Shown in pieces: positions 10,676 through 23,900 of a DNA stretch of 64,000 nucleotides. The notes under the pieces were generated by a model that did not search any database, had not been told where the DNA came from, and was given only the letters and a program-made list of their open reading frames with translations. Position 1 is the first letter of the stretch. The number at the start of each line of letters is the position of its first letter. A program made the position numbers and the translations under genes. The DNA is from Setophaga petechia (lineage: Eukaryota; Chordata; Aves; Passeriformes; Parulidae): positions 9,420,476 through 9,484,475 of the forward strand of contig JANCRA010000028.1 of assembly GCA_024362935.1 (NCBI GenBank), written 5' to 3'.

Positions 10676-13600
10676 GTAACAGCTCTTCTTATGTGCCCTC
10701 CTGTTCACACCTCATTATGTTTTTATAGACACATAAAATACATTTATGTATGTAATATTCATACAGGATATTCAGTATTTAGCCCTAAATCCCCATTTCC
10801 TGAGTGGACTTCCATGGGTTACCTGTATATTGCAGCACAGGGCGAGATTTTAGATGGATTCAGGGAACTGGTCTGTGAGGGAAAGGTTTCATTAATGGGA
10901 TTATGTACAGGACAGAGGGCTGGGAACATAAATTCTGTGAGGGAATGGCCTTTTATGTGTTTATTAAATGCAATTCCTATGTGTAATGTAAAATAATTAA
11001 GTAATTAAGTAATTTTATTTACTTGTTTTAAGTATAGGTTGTGTATCCTTTTGCTATTAATATAGCATTACTTAAATTTTAATTTTAGGTTGTCTGCCTG
11101 TACCACTGTTCAATCAGAAAAAAAGAACTAGACAGCCCCTCACTTCAAATCCACTTAAAAATGAACCAGACACTGGTTCTGGGACTCGTAGTTATGACTT
11201 CTCTCCTTCATCATTCGGTAAATAAGACATATTTTATTTTTTTTTCACTGCTTCTAAATCCAAATAAATCTTAGCTTACTATTCTATGAAATCAGACATT
11301 GTCTTTATCAAGAACTATATGCATCCTTTATATCTATTTCTGAAAAGTTCATTATGTAAAAATTGTCCTCCAGGAAATTTCTTTCTCCTCTATACAATTG
11401 AGCTTTTTATACTTCTTGCCTAGAGGGAGTTTGACTCTTTGTGTGATGGAGAATGAAGTAGCACTGGCATTTAAATTGAGTCTCTTGGAACTGACCTTTT
11501 GTTTTCAGTTGATTTCAATCAACATTCAAGTCCTGTGTTACAAGAAGAAACATTTGTAAGATGTCTTTCTTGTCGTTCAGAAAGGAACTTCTGTTCTTCA
11601 AATTGGGCTTGGAAAGAATGGTGCTGAACTCTGCTTTAAGTGCTTTCATTATGTTTTACTTGTAATAAAGTTTCAAAGTTTTCTTATAATAAAATCTCTG
11701 CCGCTAATAAGTCTAATGTTTGTAACTGAACTATTGTCTAGAGAAACAATCTCCTTGTTAGAAGTTGCCTTATAATTACAAATATCAAAGGATCACATTC
11801 CCCTTATTTCTTTTTTCTTCCTCCTTCCTATGTGAGCCTGTTTGTGGGACATTAAGCAGAGTTGGAGGCCTACAAAGACTTACTACCTTTCAGTCTTTTC
11901 CATTTTTATCAATATTCAATCCTTTGTCTTTTGAAAATTAGGCTGGGGAGCTGCAAACCCAGAAGTGGATGAACTGCAGAAGGCAGCAAACAGTGGGTAT
12001 GTAAAAAGCAAGTTATTTGTCGCTTTTTTGATTTTTAATTTGATGTTAATTGTTTCATGAACAATCCATGTGTGTCTTAAAATAAAGCTGCTGCTGTGTC
12101 ACTGATACTTTAAACTTGTCTTTGAAAGCCAAGCAGAACATCCGATGGCTCCTTCCCTTATGAAACCACCAAATGCATCAAAGTTTAATTTAGCAAATGC
12201 TGGAAAAAACGTGTCTGCCTGCAGGTTGGTGAAGCCTTTAATGTCTATTACCCTTCCTTTTTGTTCTTATGTGAAAATGCATTTCATATTTTCCCATATG
12301 CCTGTAGCAGTTAAAGAAACTCTTTTAATCTCACACTCAGAGGAAACCTTGTTTATTTTATTTTAAAGTTATGAAAATATGGGAATTTTGGGTCAGGAAA
12401 GATCCATTAGGGCAGGACAATAACTGAGCAGGGTTTTAAGGCCTGTTGAAGTCAGATAGATTTATGCACAGATATAATCACTGCCCTGTATATGGATAAA
12501 TTTGGTGTAAACTCGAGTGAGTTTGGATATATTTAAAGCTAAATCACCAATTTATGGATTGCTTTTATGTACATAGCTCAGTATTCAGAAGAGGTACTGT
12601 GATACTGAATTGTTGTATTGCAGGAACAGAAATGAATATACTCCTTTAGGTAAAACAGCAAATTCAAGATCTGATAATGGAACTTCTCAGAAGTTTCCAA
12701 GCAGTTTGAAAAGTGTCCAGCAGCAAAACCACCCTGACAGTCGTAACCCATCCCAGCTCATCAAAACAGACACATTCAAAGGAAAGTGGCCAGTGAAACC
12801 CAACACTGTGGCAAGAAGTCTGCAGGATCAGAGTCCAGCATATAAATTTAACTGCAATACTCAGCAAAAAATGAATGAAAACCAATTTGGTTGTGTCCCA
12901 GAAGATAAAAGTCAGGTAAAACTTACGGGCAGGGTTAATAGGAAAGACATAATGAAGAAAGCAGTAAAGAAAGAAAACTGGTGGAAGATGAGGTTTTCAT
13001 CAGCCTTAGTAAAACCTGGAGCTTCTGAAAATTTAGAATTGAGATTTTCATACTATAATAATCTAAGATCCTCAGTAAAGTGGCAGGGAGTTGTTTGTAT
13101 ATTCTGAACAAATGCTCAAATAGGCAATAATTACATTAAAATGAAACATAATAAATAAATGCCTATGTGCCCTTTGAAAGTGCAGGTGTGTATGTCTAAC
13201 TTAAGCTTTTGTCTTCATCTGAAAGGAAATGTCATCATCTCAAGTGAAAACTAAAATAAAAAAGAATTCTTTGCGAATCCTGTCTGCAGTGATTCAGAGT
13301 GTGAGGCACTGGAGCCAGTATGCCTATAAAACTGCACTGCTATTTGAAGTTTTAGGTAAGCATTGTAGTGTAATAATATAATCTTATAATAATGCTAGGG
13401 CAACAACAAGTGAGAATTTTTCAATGGCTGAAATAACTTAAACTCACAAAATACTGGCATGAACACCATCTCATTTCCCTTCTATTCAGCTGTCAAAGGT
13501 GACTGAAACAGGTACAAAATTTACACTTCAGTCATCCTCCAACATCAAGTTTTTCTATCGTGTTTCTTTCCTTGTTTTTAGAACATGTTCATTTCCTATT

Positions 13601-14305
13601 TAGTAGGAATCTTCTGTACAGTGATACAGTTTTAGAATATTTTTTAGTATAATTAGTCTTGGAATGATTAATTTTTGCTTAATGGGACAGGCACGCTGGA
13701 TTCTGCAGTCACACCTGGAGCATATGGAGCAAAGAACTTTCTTCTGAGAGATGGAAAGGAGACCCTGCCTTGTGTGTTTTATGAAATTGTGAGTATTCTG
13801 TGTCCACACATAACACAGCCACCACTAGCTCCAATCCTTTTCAAAGCAAACATAAATTGACAGTGCAAAAGGCAGACTGAATGTTTTTATCACATTGTTC
13901 CAAATTTAGAGCAATAGTTACTACTTAGGCATCCTCAGACTTCTGTTTCAGAAAAACATGTAAGATTTTGAGTTTAGTTTTTAAGTAGCTGGTAAGAGGA
14001 CCAAAGCTGATGTAGAGGTTTTCTGTTTGATGTAGCCCTCAGAAGCAGCCATGTGGAGAGCTTTTATGTGAGGTGATGTAATTGTTTTATGTGTTTGTTA
14101 TGCTTTGATGAAGGACCGTGAGCTTCCACGACTCATTAGAGGTCGAGTGCACAGGTGCATGGGAACCTATGATGCAAAAAAGAACATTTTCAAGTGCGTC
14201 TCTGTAAGACCAGCAACTGCTCAAGAACAGGACACTTTCCAAGACTTTGTTAAAATTGCAGATGTTGAGATGACAGCATATGTAAAAACTATGAATGAAA
14301 TGTGA
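10633..14305 (+). CDS. SPATA22: Spermatogenesis-associated protein 22, eight coding exons
   Basis: SPATA22 is a meiosis protein. With MEIOB it binds RPA-coated single-stranded DNA and is needed for repair of meiotic double-strand breaks and synapsis. The CDS joins 10633-10675, 11089-11217, 11942-11996, 12129-12224, 12624-12915, 13226-13355, 13691-13788 and 14114-14305. This is 1035 nt, or 344 residues; I recall about 363 in human. The N-terminus MKRSL...ARSTAGCLPVPLFNQKKR and the C-terminal block (LDSAVTPG, LRDGK-TLPCVFYEI, DRELPRLIRGRVHRC, CVSVRPA, FVKIADVEM) match the family closely. The middle is low in similarity, as expected. All introns are GT-AG and phases agree. It is divergent from ASPA. 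Confidence 0.96.
11089..11217 (+). CDS. SPATA22: SPATA22 coding exon 2
   Basis: The exon is bounded by aattttag|GTTGTC and TTCG|gtaaat, phases 1 and 1. It encodes GCLPVPLFNQKKR followed by a Ser/Thr-rich stretch. Confidence 0.93.
11942..11996 (+). CDS. SPATA22: SPATA22 coding exon 3
   Basis: This 55-nt exon is bounded by aaattag|GCTGGG and AGTGG|gtatgt. It encodes GWGAANPEVDEL, aligning with a DWAWEAVNPEL-type block of mammals. Confidence 0.88.
12129..12224 (+). CDS. SPATA22: SPATA22 coding exon 4
   Basis: The acceptor is tttgaaag|CCAAGCAG and looks weak. AGs 5 and 8 bases farther on would break the frame, so 12129 is the start that joins exons 3 and 5 correctly. The donor is TGCAG|gttggt. 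It encodes part of the poorly conserved middle of the protein. Confidence 0.78.
12624..12915 (+). CDS. SPATA22: SPATA22 coding exon 5
   Basis: The acceptor is attgcag|GAACAG and the donor AGTCAG|gtaaaac. This is the longest exon (292 nt), encoding the Ser/Asn/Gln-rich, probably disordered centre that ends VPEDKSQ. The frame stays open past the donor to 13107. Confidence 0.92.
13226..13355 (+). CDS. SPATA22: SPATA22 coding exon 6
   Basis: The exon is bounded by ctgaaag|GAAATG and GTTTTAG|gtaagc. It encodes LRILSAVIQSVRHW and TALLFEVL, the start of the conserved C-terminal domain. Confidence 0.92.
13691..13788 (+). CDS. SPATA22: SPATA22 coding exon 7
   Basis: The exon is bounded by gggacag|GCACGC and GAAATT|gtgagt. 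It encodes TLDSAVTPGAYG and LLRDGKETLPCVFYEI. Confidence 0.95.
14114..14305 (+). CDS. SPATA22: SPATA22 coding exon 8 (terminal)
   Basis: The acceptor is tttgatgaag|GACCGT. The exon encodes DRELPRLIRGRVHRC through FVKIADVEM and ends MNEM, with TGA at 14303-14305. Confidence 0.95.
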   Translation, partial: DRELPRLIRGRVHRCMGTYDAKKNIFKCVSVRPATAQEQDTFQDFVKIADVEMTAYVKTMNEM

Positions 14306-14506
14306 AAGTCAAAATGGTTGTCCAAACCTGAGTTTTTACTAATTGTTACCCATAAAGGCTGGACATGCTACAACATTTACCAAAACTACCAGTGAAAATC
14401 TGGTCAAACATTTGAAAATATCACTGTGCTGTGTTATCCAACAAATACTGTGTTGTGTTCATTGGGTTCCCATTTATGTGTTACCCGATCCACATTTTTT
14501 TTTTTA

Positions 14507-14512
14507 AATAAA
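14507..14512 (+). terminator. SPATA22: Poly(A) signal for SPATA22
   Basis: AATAAA within TTTAAATAAATAATC, 202 nt past the stop codon, after a T-rich run. This is the first canonical signal after the gene on the plus strand and gives a short 3'UTR. Confidence 0.6.
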
Positions 14513-14519
14513 TAATCAG

Positions 14520-17500
14520 TATAATACCTGTATAAAATAACAACAGACCCTGTAGGAAGATTCCCAAGGACACAGAGGAAGTAGAAAAGAAAGAATTACT
14601 AGAACACTGAACTTCCTTGCCTTTGCCATGGAAATATCTTTCATGACAGATGGACCATGTACATGTTTATGTGCCTTTGCCTTCAAACATTACCTTTCAT
14701 AGGTTATTCCTGCTGCTCCTATTTCCTTTTCCCCTACTTCAGAAGCTTTGTAGCAGATCTCTTGGGAATTGCAAAACAAAAGAGTTGTCAAGAAAATAGC
14801 AAACAGTACAGGGATTTTTTTTATTATTTTATTATACAGTGTTGGCAATTGGAAATTTCACATTTAAAATAATTGAAATATTGTATCCAACAAGTCAAAT
14901 ACAGAAAACAGTTAATATTCTAAAAAGGAGCCAGCTAGTCAACGCAGAAACACATTAATGGAAAATACAGCTTTTAGTTACACTTAAAAAATTATATATT
15001 TAGAATAAAACTTGAACCTGGTCCAGCAAATTGTAACAGGAAAACGCTTTTACACAGTTTAACGCGCAGACAGTCTTTATTTCAAAAAGTGATCTGTCAG
15101 TGTGAGCACAGGCAGTGTCAGCAGCAGGTGAGATCTAAAGGATGTGCTTTACCAACTGCTGCAAGGATCTCTGGAATTATCACCACACCTTCAGTGTGAG
15201 GTGGGCTCAGAGCATGGATGCTTCAAGGAGGGTTTTGCCAGTTGTAGAGGTCATGTACACGTGTTTGATTTATTTAAATATTTTAAAAACGTTATAAAAT
15301 GTTAAAGGAAGCTCCTAATGGAAGCATTAGCTTGACTCATAAAAGGTGCAGAATTTTGCAGGATGCAGAGGTTGATGATTTGCACAAGAGAAATTGAGCT
15401 TTAAGAAGTAAAGGAATTGGTACAGCAGTGTTTGAATTGTGAGGCTCTGCTGTAACAGTAATTTAAAACTGCTTCCAGTTATGTGATTGATGCTTCCAGT
15501 TTTGCTCATGTGAAACTTAGGTTAATAAGTAATGACAGGAATAGGTCCTTTGTCTACTGGGTACGTTATGGCTGTTAATAAAAATCTAAATTAATTTTTC
15601 TGTTCAGGAAGTGTTTAGATCTTTGCAAAAGAAGTTTCTATTTGACACTAACAAATCACTTTTTCTAGTGAAACATTAAGTGAACAGTCGTAAACATTAC
15701 ACAAAACAGAAAAAACCCTACTCAATACAGTTTATACACACTACTCAACATTTTTCAGTTGTTGGGTGATTTTTTTTCTTGACCATATTGATCCTGTCTT
15801 GTATAATGGTTCTAGTGTAAAGGCACAGGTTGGTTAGGAAAGAAAAGCCTGCATCTCTGTCTTTCTACTATGTGGTGATTCTTTTCTTTTTGCATGTTGT
15901 TTGTTATTCCTCACTTTTCTGACTCTCACATGAAAAATATCAATCTCAGCCATTCATAAAAAAAAAGTGTAAGACATCACTGAAAAGCACATTAATATAC
16001 AGAAGTGACTGAAATTTATTCTTCTTACTTTAGGGCATTCCTTCAGCCTATTTTGTTACATATGTGGAAGATATAATTTCTCAGTCCCTGTGAGCAGAAG
16101 TGCAGAGCACTCATGCTCTCTTTCTCAGTGTACTTAATTCTGCATTGGAATCTGCATTTTCAAAGAACTTGCTAAGTTTTTGTGCAGAAATTGCTTTTAG
16201 AGTGCATGGAAATGTAAGAACAGGACAATTATTTTGGAAAACAATGTGATGTTCCATTGAAGTTTAGAAGGGTGAGGAATGTAAACAAGACTGCAGAAGT
16301 CTTTGATGTATATTAAAATAACACAGTGATTGTTCTATTTGCATTTTCTTATACATCCTCAACATGTCTCTGTCTGTCCCTTCATGTACACCTTCCATTA
16401 AAAAGAAATAAAAATTCAGGAATCAGTTGGACTCAGCTAAGTGAAGAATAATAAATTTGATCACCTGGTTTGTGCCAAAATACAAAACTAAGAAGTACAC
16501 CTCTGAATTAAATATAATCTATGTGATTTTTCTTTTTAATAAATAATAGAAAATAAAAGATGAGAATAGAATTAGAATTAAAATTCTATTTTAAATGAAA
16601 AAACACAAGAGTGGTGTGAGATTAGAACCCAATGTTTCTTTTGTTTAAGGCAATCAAGTGCACTTATTTCAATGCTTGATAATGATGAATTCAGTGCTAT
16701 TGTGGAAATCAGACCTCACAAAATTTCCATACAGACTAATGAAATATGGCCATTTGTACTTCTGACACAGCAGCAGATTTTTGCTGGTCATGTTCAATAG
16801 CATTTCACTTCACTTTTTTGTTTTACAATCTGAACTCTCAATTGCAATAGAAATACTGGAATTAGTTCATTCTGGCTTGTATTATCACTGCAGATAAGGG
16901 CTATTGGGCACAGATATTTTGTAAACAGAGAATTTTTCTTTTCAGCCTTAAACAGCAAAACCCAAAGTCTACAGCTGTCATAGTTCACAATATTTTGTTA
17001 AAGTCCACTTAGAATTATAATTTAAGAAATACTGAGAACAAATTCTTATGATTTTTTTCCCGTTGTTAAAGTATTAAATCATCATGAAGCCTTTGGAAGT
17101 AGTTGTAGTTCTCAGAAAAAAAAAGAAATTTCAATTTTAGCCAGGACTTCATGAAGATGTCTCTATATCTTGGCAATTAGAGCAGAAGTAAAAACTGTGC
17201 CCAGAATTTACAATATGCAGATGTTGCTAATATATATAGATTAAAAAGAAACTTTTCTTGTATACAGGTTTTTTAGCTATCAATCTTAATTTTAGGCTGT
17301 GGCTACTTGTAGGTGCTTTTTCACTAATCAAAATAATTGTAATAAAATAGCATTATTGATTTTAAAGTTACTGGGTTCATAAAAGTTCTGACATTTCACA
17401 ATATATCAAAAGTGAATTGAAGCTTTTAAAACTCACAATTTTGAGACACAAAAGAAACTGGGAGGTAGACGGATGTTTTGAGGATAAACTGATTCTTTTT

Positions 17501-17749
17501 TTGTCTAAGGCAGATTGCCATGATCTGGTTAGAGCAGTGGAAGGCTGCTGATCAATCCTATTCAATTCCAGAGTGTTCGCTGCTCGTGCTTACGGAAGAC
17601 TTTCAATGCACTTTTGCTCTTTGTCAATCTGACCTTCTCTTCCCCATCTCCTCTCCTCTCTTTAGCAACACAGCCAACTGGAAGTGCTTCAAGAATTTCT
17701 GCCCATTAGTGTAGACAGGAATGTTCTGTTCTTAAACAGTAATAAAATA
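14520..17749. other. Convergent intergenic region and possible LHFPL7 3'UTR
   Basis: This AT-rich DNA lies between the 3' ends of SPATA22 (plus) and the LHFPL gene (minus). Minus-strand AATAAA motifs occur at plus 16015-16020 and 15076-15081. Either could end the LHFPL transcript, giving a 3'UTR of 1.7-2.7 kb. I cannot choose between them. No other gene is seen. Confidence 0.4.
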
Positions 17750-17976
17750 CTATAAAATAGTAGGTATTGGAGTTGGAGATATGTGCTCTTTTGGTGCATA
17801 TTTTGCAAAGAATGGTAAAAAGACAGACAACATGACCCCAACAATTGCCAGCATGTACCCCCATCCAATCTGGCAGTCTCCTGCATAGTAGATGTCTGAG
17901 TTCTCACAGAATCTCTTCACAGTAGCAGAGTTGAAACCAAAAGGGTAAACCAAAAGCCCAGAAGCCATTATGAACA
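17750..17976 (-). CDS. LHFPL7: LHFPL7 last coding exon (TM3-TM4 and C-tail)
   Basis: The acceptor is a long T-run plus ctcctctctag|TGTTCATAATGG. The exon encodes most of TM3, the two-cysteine loop, TM4 and a short Pro/Thr-rich tail (PKEHISPTPIPTIL). The stop is TAG at 17752-17750. Confidence 0.9.
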
Positions 17977-20900
17977 CTAGAGAGGAGAAAAAAAAAATCA
18001 CACCAGTTATTATCAAGCATTAATTCCTTTGGAAAAAAGGAATCCTAATTTTAGAAAGGCAAATATATATTATATTAAAATCAATGGGAAAAGGCATAGC
18101 TTATAAAACCCCCTTGTGATTGGCAGATTATCCTCCTTTTCATAATTACCTCTTGTGAACAGCAGTGGTGTGACAAGGCAGCAAGTTGGGATTTTTTTCA
18201 TGAGAACTCTTGCCATTAAATAACTTCAGAAACGCTGTGATCCAAATTATGTAGCCATGTAAAAAGTAAGGTGGTTCAGATATAATGGAATCCAGAGGAG
18301 AAGAATTCCTAAGTTGGCAGATTCCAAACCAGCTTCACTTTCTTCTCAGCAGCATTTTTGTGCTTGAGACAAACAATTACTTTGTTCTGCCAAATAGAAA
18401 CTTTCAATGAAAGAGTTCAAATACAATGTTTTAGATTCTGCTGGTGAGGTTCTGATAATGTGAGACTCATTAGTACCAACTCAAATTGTTTAAAACATCC
18501 TGCATTTGAACAACTGATGAAAAACAACACCATCTATCTTCTTTTTATTTATTTATCTTATATCTCTTGACATTGGAAAGCCAGGCTCCCCTCCTGCAAT
18601 AACCCTGCATTATCCATTGGCTTTTAATAGACCTTCACAGATTTTAGTCTTTAAGGAATCCATGTCATATTCAAATATCAATTAATGCAGGTAATAGAAT
18701 CAACAGCAGAACCACTTTTCCAGCTTTGAAAATAAGACTGCCCAAGGTATAACTCATGAGTAAGATAAAGATGCATGAAAATCCCCCAGGAGCAATTCTT
18801 GGAATTGTTCCTGATTCTGCCCAGCTTGGAAAAGGAGAGGGGCTGAGCCAGGCTGGTGAGAGGAGTTACAGCTCCTTTTGTCTGAGACAGCACTGAGAAA
18901 CCACATTTTCTTCTCTGTCCCTCCTGCCAATCAATTACCATTGTATTTAAAATCTCTATTTTTAAAGGCTTTATTTTATGTACTAAAAAGATACCATGGA
19001 GCAGTGCCTTTTCCTCTCTTCCTCTTTTTCCAGGGCAGTGTTTTGTTCAAATTCAGGGAGATGATTCAAGAAGCAACCAGAATTAACAGTTATGTTTGAG
19101 CTGATAGATAATTCATAACCAGCAAACATCTAATGAAACATTAGGAGCATAAAACAAACACTGTGTGCTATTCTCTGTGTTTGTGATTGCCTTTCAGGTA
19201 GGGCATGTGCATATTACTCCAATTATAATACTGGAGAGGCTTAATCTTAAAAATATTCACTAAAAAAGGGCAATCACTCGTTAATCTTTTTAAATTAAAA
19301 AACACTTTAATTAGCTGAGGGCTAGATGAAGTCCAAAAGTTTAACACACAGCCTGTCGAGTCTCTGAATAATTTGAATTAAACCTTTCCTTCTAGTCCAA
19401 ATGGAACTGCTGAGTTAATCCTTTGTTGAAAACAATAAGGTGAAGAAAATGAAAATTAAAAGGAGACAAGTGGAGCAGCAGCAAAGTCTGTTTCCCTCTG
19501 GGTATCTCATGTATGGGTACAAAGAGAAGCTGCCTGCCAAGAGGGGAACTCTGAGCACCAAAGTGTTTCACCTGCTCCAGCAGCCACCCTCCTTCCTTTA
19601 AACCTCAGGAAGAATTTTGCAGTGGTTGCTGTGGCCTTTTCCTCTTTCCACCTCCCCACAAGGTGGGTGCAAGGTGCTGCTGCAAGAGCCAGGAAGGGAG
19701 CAGTGCTTCCCAGCACAGGCAGCACCCTGAGCCAGGCTCACAATTCCTGATCCTCCAGCAGCTGCCCCTGCTGGGGGTGCCCAGGGCAGGGGGAGCTCCT
19801 GGAGCTGAGATTTCAGCAGCTGTGTCCCTGCTCCTGGGGCCTGACAGGCACCAGCCATGCTGCACCTGAATACTGAGAGGTTGTGTTATGCAGATCTCCC
19901 TAACTGCTCATGTGTGAGACCCCTAAAAACAACAGAAAATGAAAATTCAGTAAAAATAAGGTTAAACCAGACAAGGACAAGGGGTGATGGTTTTAAATTA
20001 AAACAGGGTGGACTCAGAGCAGATAGGAGGAAGAAATCTTCCATGATGAGTGTGGTAAAACACCAGCACAGGCTGCCCAGAGAGGTGGTGGATGCTCCAT
20101 CCCTGGAAGCACCCAAGCTCAGGCTGAACAGGGCTCTGAGCAATCCTTTCTAGTTGAAGACATCCCTGTTTGCTCCAGGAGAGCCTCTGCAGGTCACTGC
20201 CAACCCAAACTATTCCATGATTCTCTCATTTCGTTCAGTAAAGGTCACTGAGCTTTCCAAAATGAGCTGAGGGGCCAGCACAGCCTGAGAGCCACATGCC
20301 ACTCTTGCACACCCAGGAAAATTCCAGAACACCTCCTCTGGGGGCAGAAACATGGGAGGTAACTCAAAGAAGGGAGATTTTTCCTACTGCTATTTACAAG
20401 AATGTTTAAACCATGAACTAAACCTGTTAATCCCTGGACCTGTGCAGTTGTAGGTTCACAGCTGGGATGTGGAACAGGGCCTGCCCAAGAGCCTGTGGTG
20501 CCCAGGGGGTGCCCAGCACAGCCCCCCTGAACCCAGGCTGCTCCATGCACCAGGAATCTTGAAATAGCCCCGGGGTGCAAAACCTTCTGTGAAATGTTGG
20601 GAAAGTGAGCCAGTTTTACAAGAAACAGCCTCTAAGCAAGAAGCAGGTCTAAAATTAAAATTTCAGTTTGTTCATCCTTTCAAAGCCAAAATAGCATCTC
20701 ATTCGATGGGAAAAAAAAAAAAAAAGGCAGAATTGGAAACAATCCTTCCAGTGATAAAATCCTTTCCTAACTGTTAAATTTCACTGTTTTTCTGACACTG
20801 TCTCAACCCCTTGCTCTGTTTCACATATCTGTTCCATATATGTTTTCTTTTTGATTGGGTTACCCAGAATTGTTTTGAAGGCTGTGTTTTACAGTGTTTT

Positions 20901-23900
20901 GATTACCACTTGGTGCTGATGTTGCGTGGTGTGATTTAATGGAAGCAGCTTTATTTTTTTCCAAGGCTAGAAATAATCTGTCACAGCTGAACGTATATAT
21001 TCACATATCAAACGGGCTAAAAAGTTACCCATGGTTTCATATCCTCAGGCATGTCATAGAATGACCTCATTATTCTCATTTAGGTGCCCTCTTTCTTCCG
21101 AAGGCTCCGAATATTGAATAGCCCCGTTATTACCCGCAGCAGCCGGAGCTTTCAGGCGTGGTGCTAATGACGGCCTAATGGTGCTGTCTGTCAGCAGCAC
21201 GGCGAGCTGGGACAGCGCACAAAGGAGCACCGGGGCTCCGTTTAGGCTCCTCGTGTAACGCTCACAACAAACATCACTTTCAAAGGTGTCAGAACACAGC
21301 AGCGAGTGCATCTCACGGTTCTGCGTGCTGTAATCCTGCTGTCACACGAGGGGATGAGGCCACACAACATACACGGGTCTGTTCTGCAGCATGAAACCTC
21401 TGGGGTGGAGAGGACTTGCTGGTAAAATGTATAGTTTTATACCTTAACTCAAGTATAGTTGAGTTATTTTTTAACGTGGTTTGATGATTTGATTCATCTC
21501 CCATCAGCTGTGAATGGTTAAATGGTTACACTGCTTAAAAAGTGCTCTTATTTTGTTTATCATGTGCACACAGGTGTTTGTTATTGCTGGGTTCTCCCCA
21601 CCTGAGCCCTCTGCAGTCACTCACAGCCACTGCTGATGGCAGCCCAGACACAAGGCCAAGCACACTGATTTAACAGTAAGTCATATTTTTTTTTTACTTC
21701 CTAATCCCAAACAGTTACAGTCTCATCCTCTTTGCTTCCCTGGTGTCCTACAGGCAGATGGTAAATGGCATTTTCTCCTCTGAAGGGTTTGCCAGCCAAA
21801 GCCTGGTTTTATTTTAAGAAGTATATTTCTGAATTGCTTGCTTTCTAAATAACTTTAATAGGAATAAGGTATTATTTGAAAGGAGGACACTTCTCTTTAG
21901 GGAAAACAGGGCTTTTTGTAGGAAAATTTGTAAATTGTTGGTGAAAATACTGAATCAATGACACTTCTAGTTTGGAAAAATAGCATTTCCTGCTATTTTG
22001 AAATTAATAATATATAACTCTTTGTCATTGCAATGGTTTATTCATTTCATTAAGCCCCTGTACAACTGTTTAATTATTTAAATCTCTCACACCATTTTCA
22101 AGTTGATTTTAAACCAAAGCAAAGCAATGCAGTTCTCTGGAGTGTGTGCAGAGGGCACCAATGTACAACACTCTCAGACACCATGGCAAAAAAAGGCTGT
22201 TTCCATTCCACTTCTTTTGGCAAGACTGATGGAGTTTCCAACATCTGAAACACAATAATTGAATCGTTTCATGTATTGTGAAGCAGGAATGTTTAAACTG
22301 GACTAAGCTTTTGTTTATCTTCCATCCTAATGTTGAAATGGATGGAAATCCAAAGGTGGCTCACAAACACAGAGAACAGAAAAACCTATTTTGTTTTGTT
22401 GTGTTTGTTAATATGTTTATGTGATGTGTAGTAGTGAAATATGCTGTGTGCATGAATTCTCTTCCTGAAATTACCTGCTGTAAGAAGATTAGTTTGTCTT
22501 AGAAATTTAATTTGCTTACTTTAGGAGTGTATTATATTCCTGATACTTATGACAATGATGGATTAATTGTAAGCTTGTGGGACATATCAGATAATCACTG
22601 GAATTAGGGTTGAATCATAGGCAAGCCATGGGTATTATTCCAACCCTATTACAGATTGTCACAGTCTTGTGTCTTCTTGGAAGATTTTTATTGACAGAGC
22701 TTAATCTACCAAAGCAATTTTCACTCATCTCATCAAGAAGTTTTCTCTTACATATAATCCATTCCCTCCCTTATTAAACCTGGCAGTTCTTATGCACAAT
22801 CAGTTGACTTGGAATAACACATTTCCTCTCACGTTCATACATTTTATTCACCTAATAATTGTATTAGCTGCTCTTCAGCTTTTCATTACTTACATGATCT
22901 TAAATGAGAAAGCAGGTGCTGACCCAAAGCCACAGACAGCTTAACAGCAAGCAGAAACACAGGTGACAGGGAAAACCTGGCAGCCAAACACAGCCAGACA
23001 TCTTCAAAAAATCCCCTCTTGTCCTGCTGCCCTGCCTGGCCTGCACTCAATCCTTCCCAGCACTCTTCACAAGCAAATATTTTTGTAGCATGCCTGAAGG
23101 GTTTCTACATTTGGGGTATTTTGGATAAATTCTCTTATACAAAAAGGAGATACCTATCTTTCTCTTCCATATCTATCCTTTGAAGACAATGCTAAATAAG
23201 ATCCAAGGTTTTTGTCAGTAATAGCTGCACATCAGTGCACAAATAGAAACAAGATGGAATTCTGGGCTTATCTGAAAATCAGTGATTTCATTTTGACTAC
23301 TTCAGGAAAGGAGGAATTACCCAGAGTAATTTGGGGAGATTTGAAATATATCTAAAATCAGCAGGCATCATTTAAAATGCCTATTACATATAAATAAAAC
23401 AAACAAGAAAGTGACCTCTCAAAGATAAAAGAAACCAGACTAAAATCCTACTGTTATAACAGCTGAACTTTGGAGGGTGGGGCAGACAGGGACACTGTTA
23501 AATGCCATCCTGCCCTGCTGAACTCCTGGCAGGTGCATGTCAGGTACCTGGAGTTCAAACTCTGGGAAGCAGCCCTAGCAATTATTCCCTCCAAGGAAAC
23601 CAAAAGGAAGAGCAGGAAAAAGGGATAATGATGCCCATCTTTACTTGGTGTAACTGAATAAAGAGCTGGAACTCCCAGTAATGGCCCAGCCACTTCTAAC
23701 ATATCACACTTTAGCTCTTCTTTGTAAAGAATTATTCCAATGGCATCATTTCAGTCAAACATGTTGTGATTTGAGGAGCTTCTATCAGTGCTGGACTGGA
23801 GCCAAAGGAGTAGATTATAGCAGCTCCTTTTCTGGCTTTTCTAAATGGTGCAACTCACAAGTTAGCACTTAGCAGCTGTAATATAAATGTAGTTCTAGCA

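Noticed and set aside
12610..12623. ATG at 12610 as a start for a separate gene
   Set aside because: It lies in the intron just before the exon 5 acceptor. The downstream sequence is the SPATA22 exon in frame with the rest of the gene.
16567..16593. Inverted repeat AATAGAATT...AATTCTATT
   Set aside because: A nine-base, AT-only inverted repeat is expected by chance in DNA this AT-rich.
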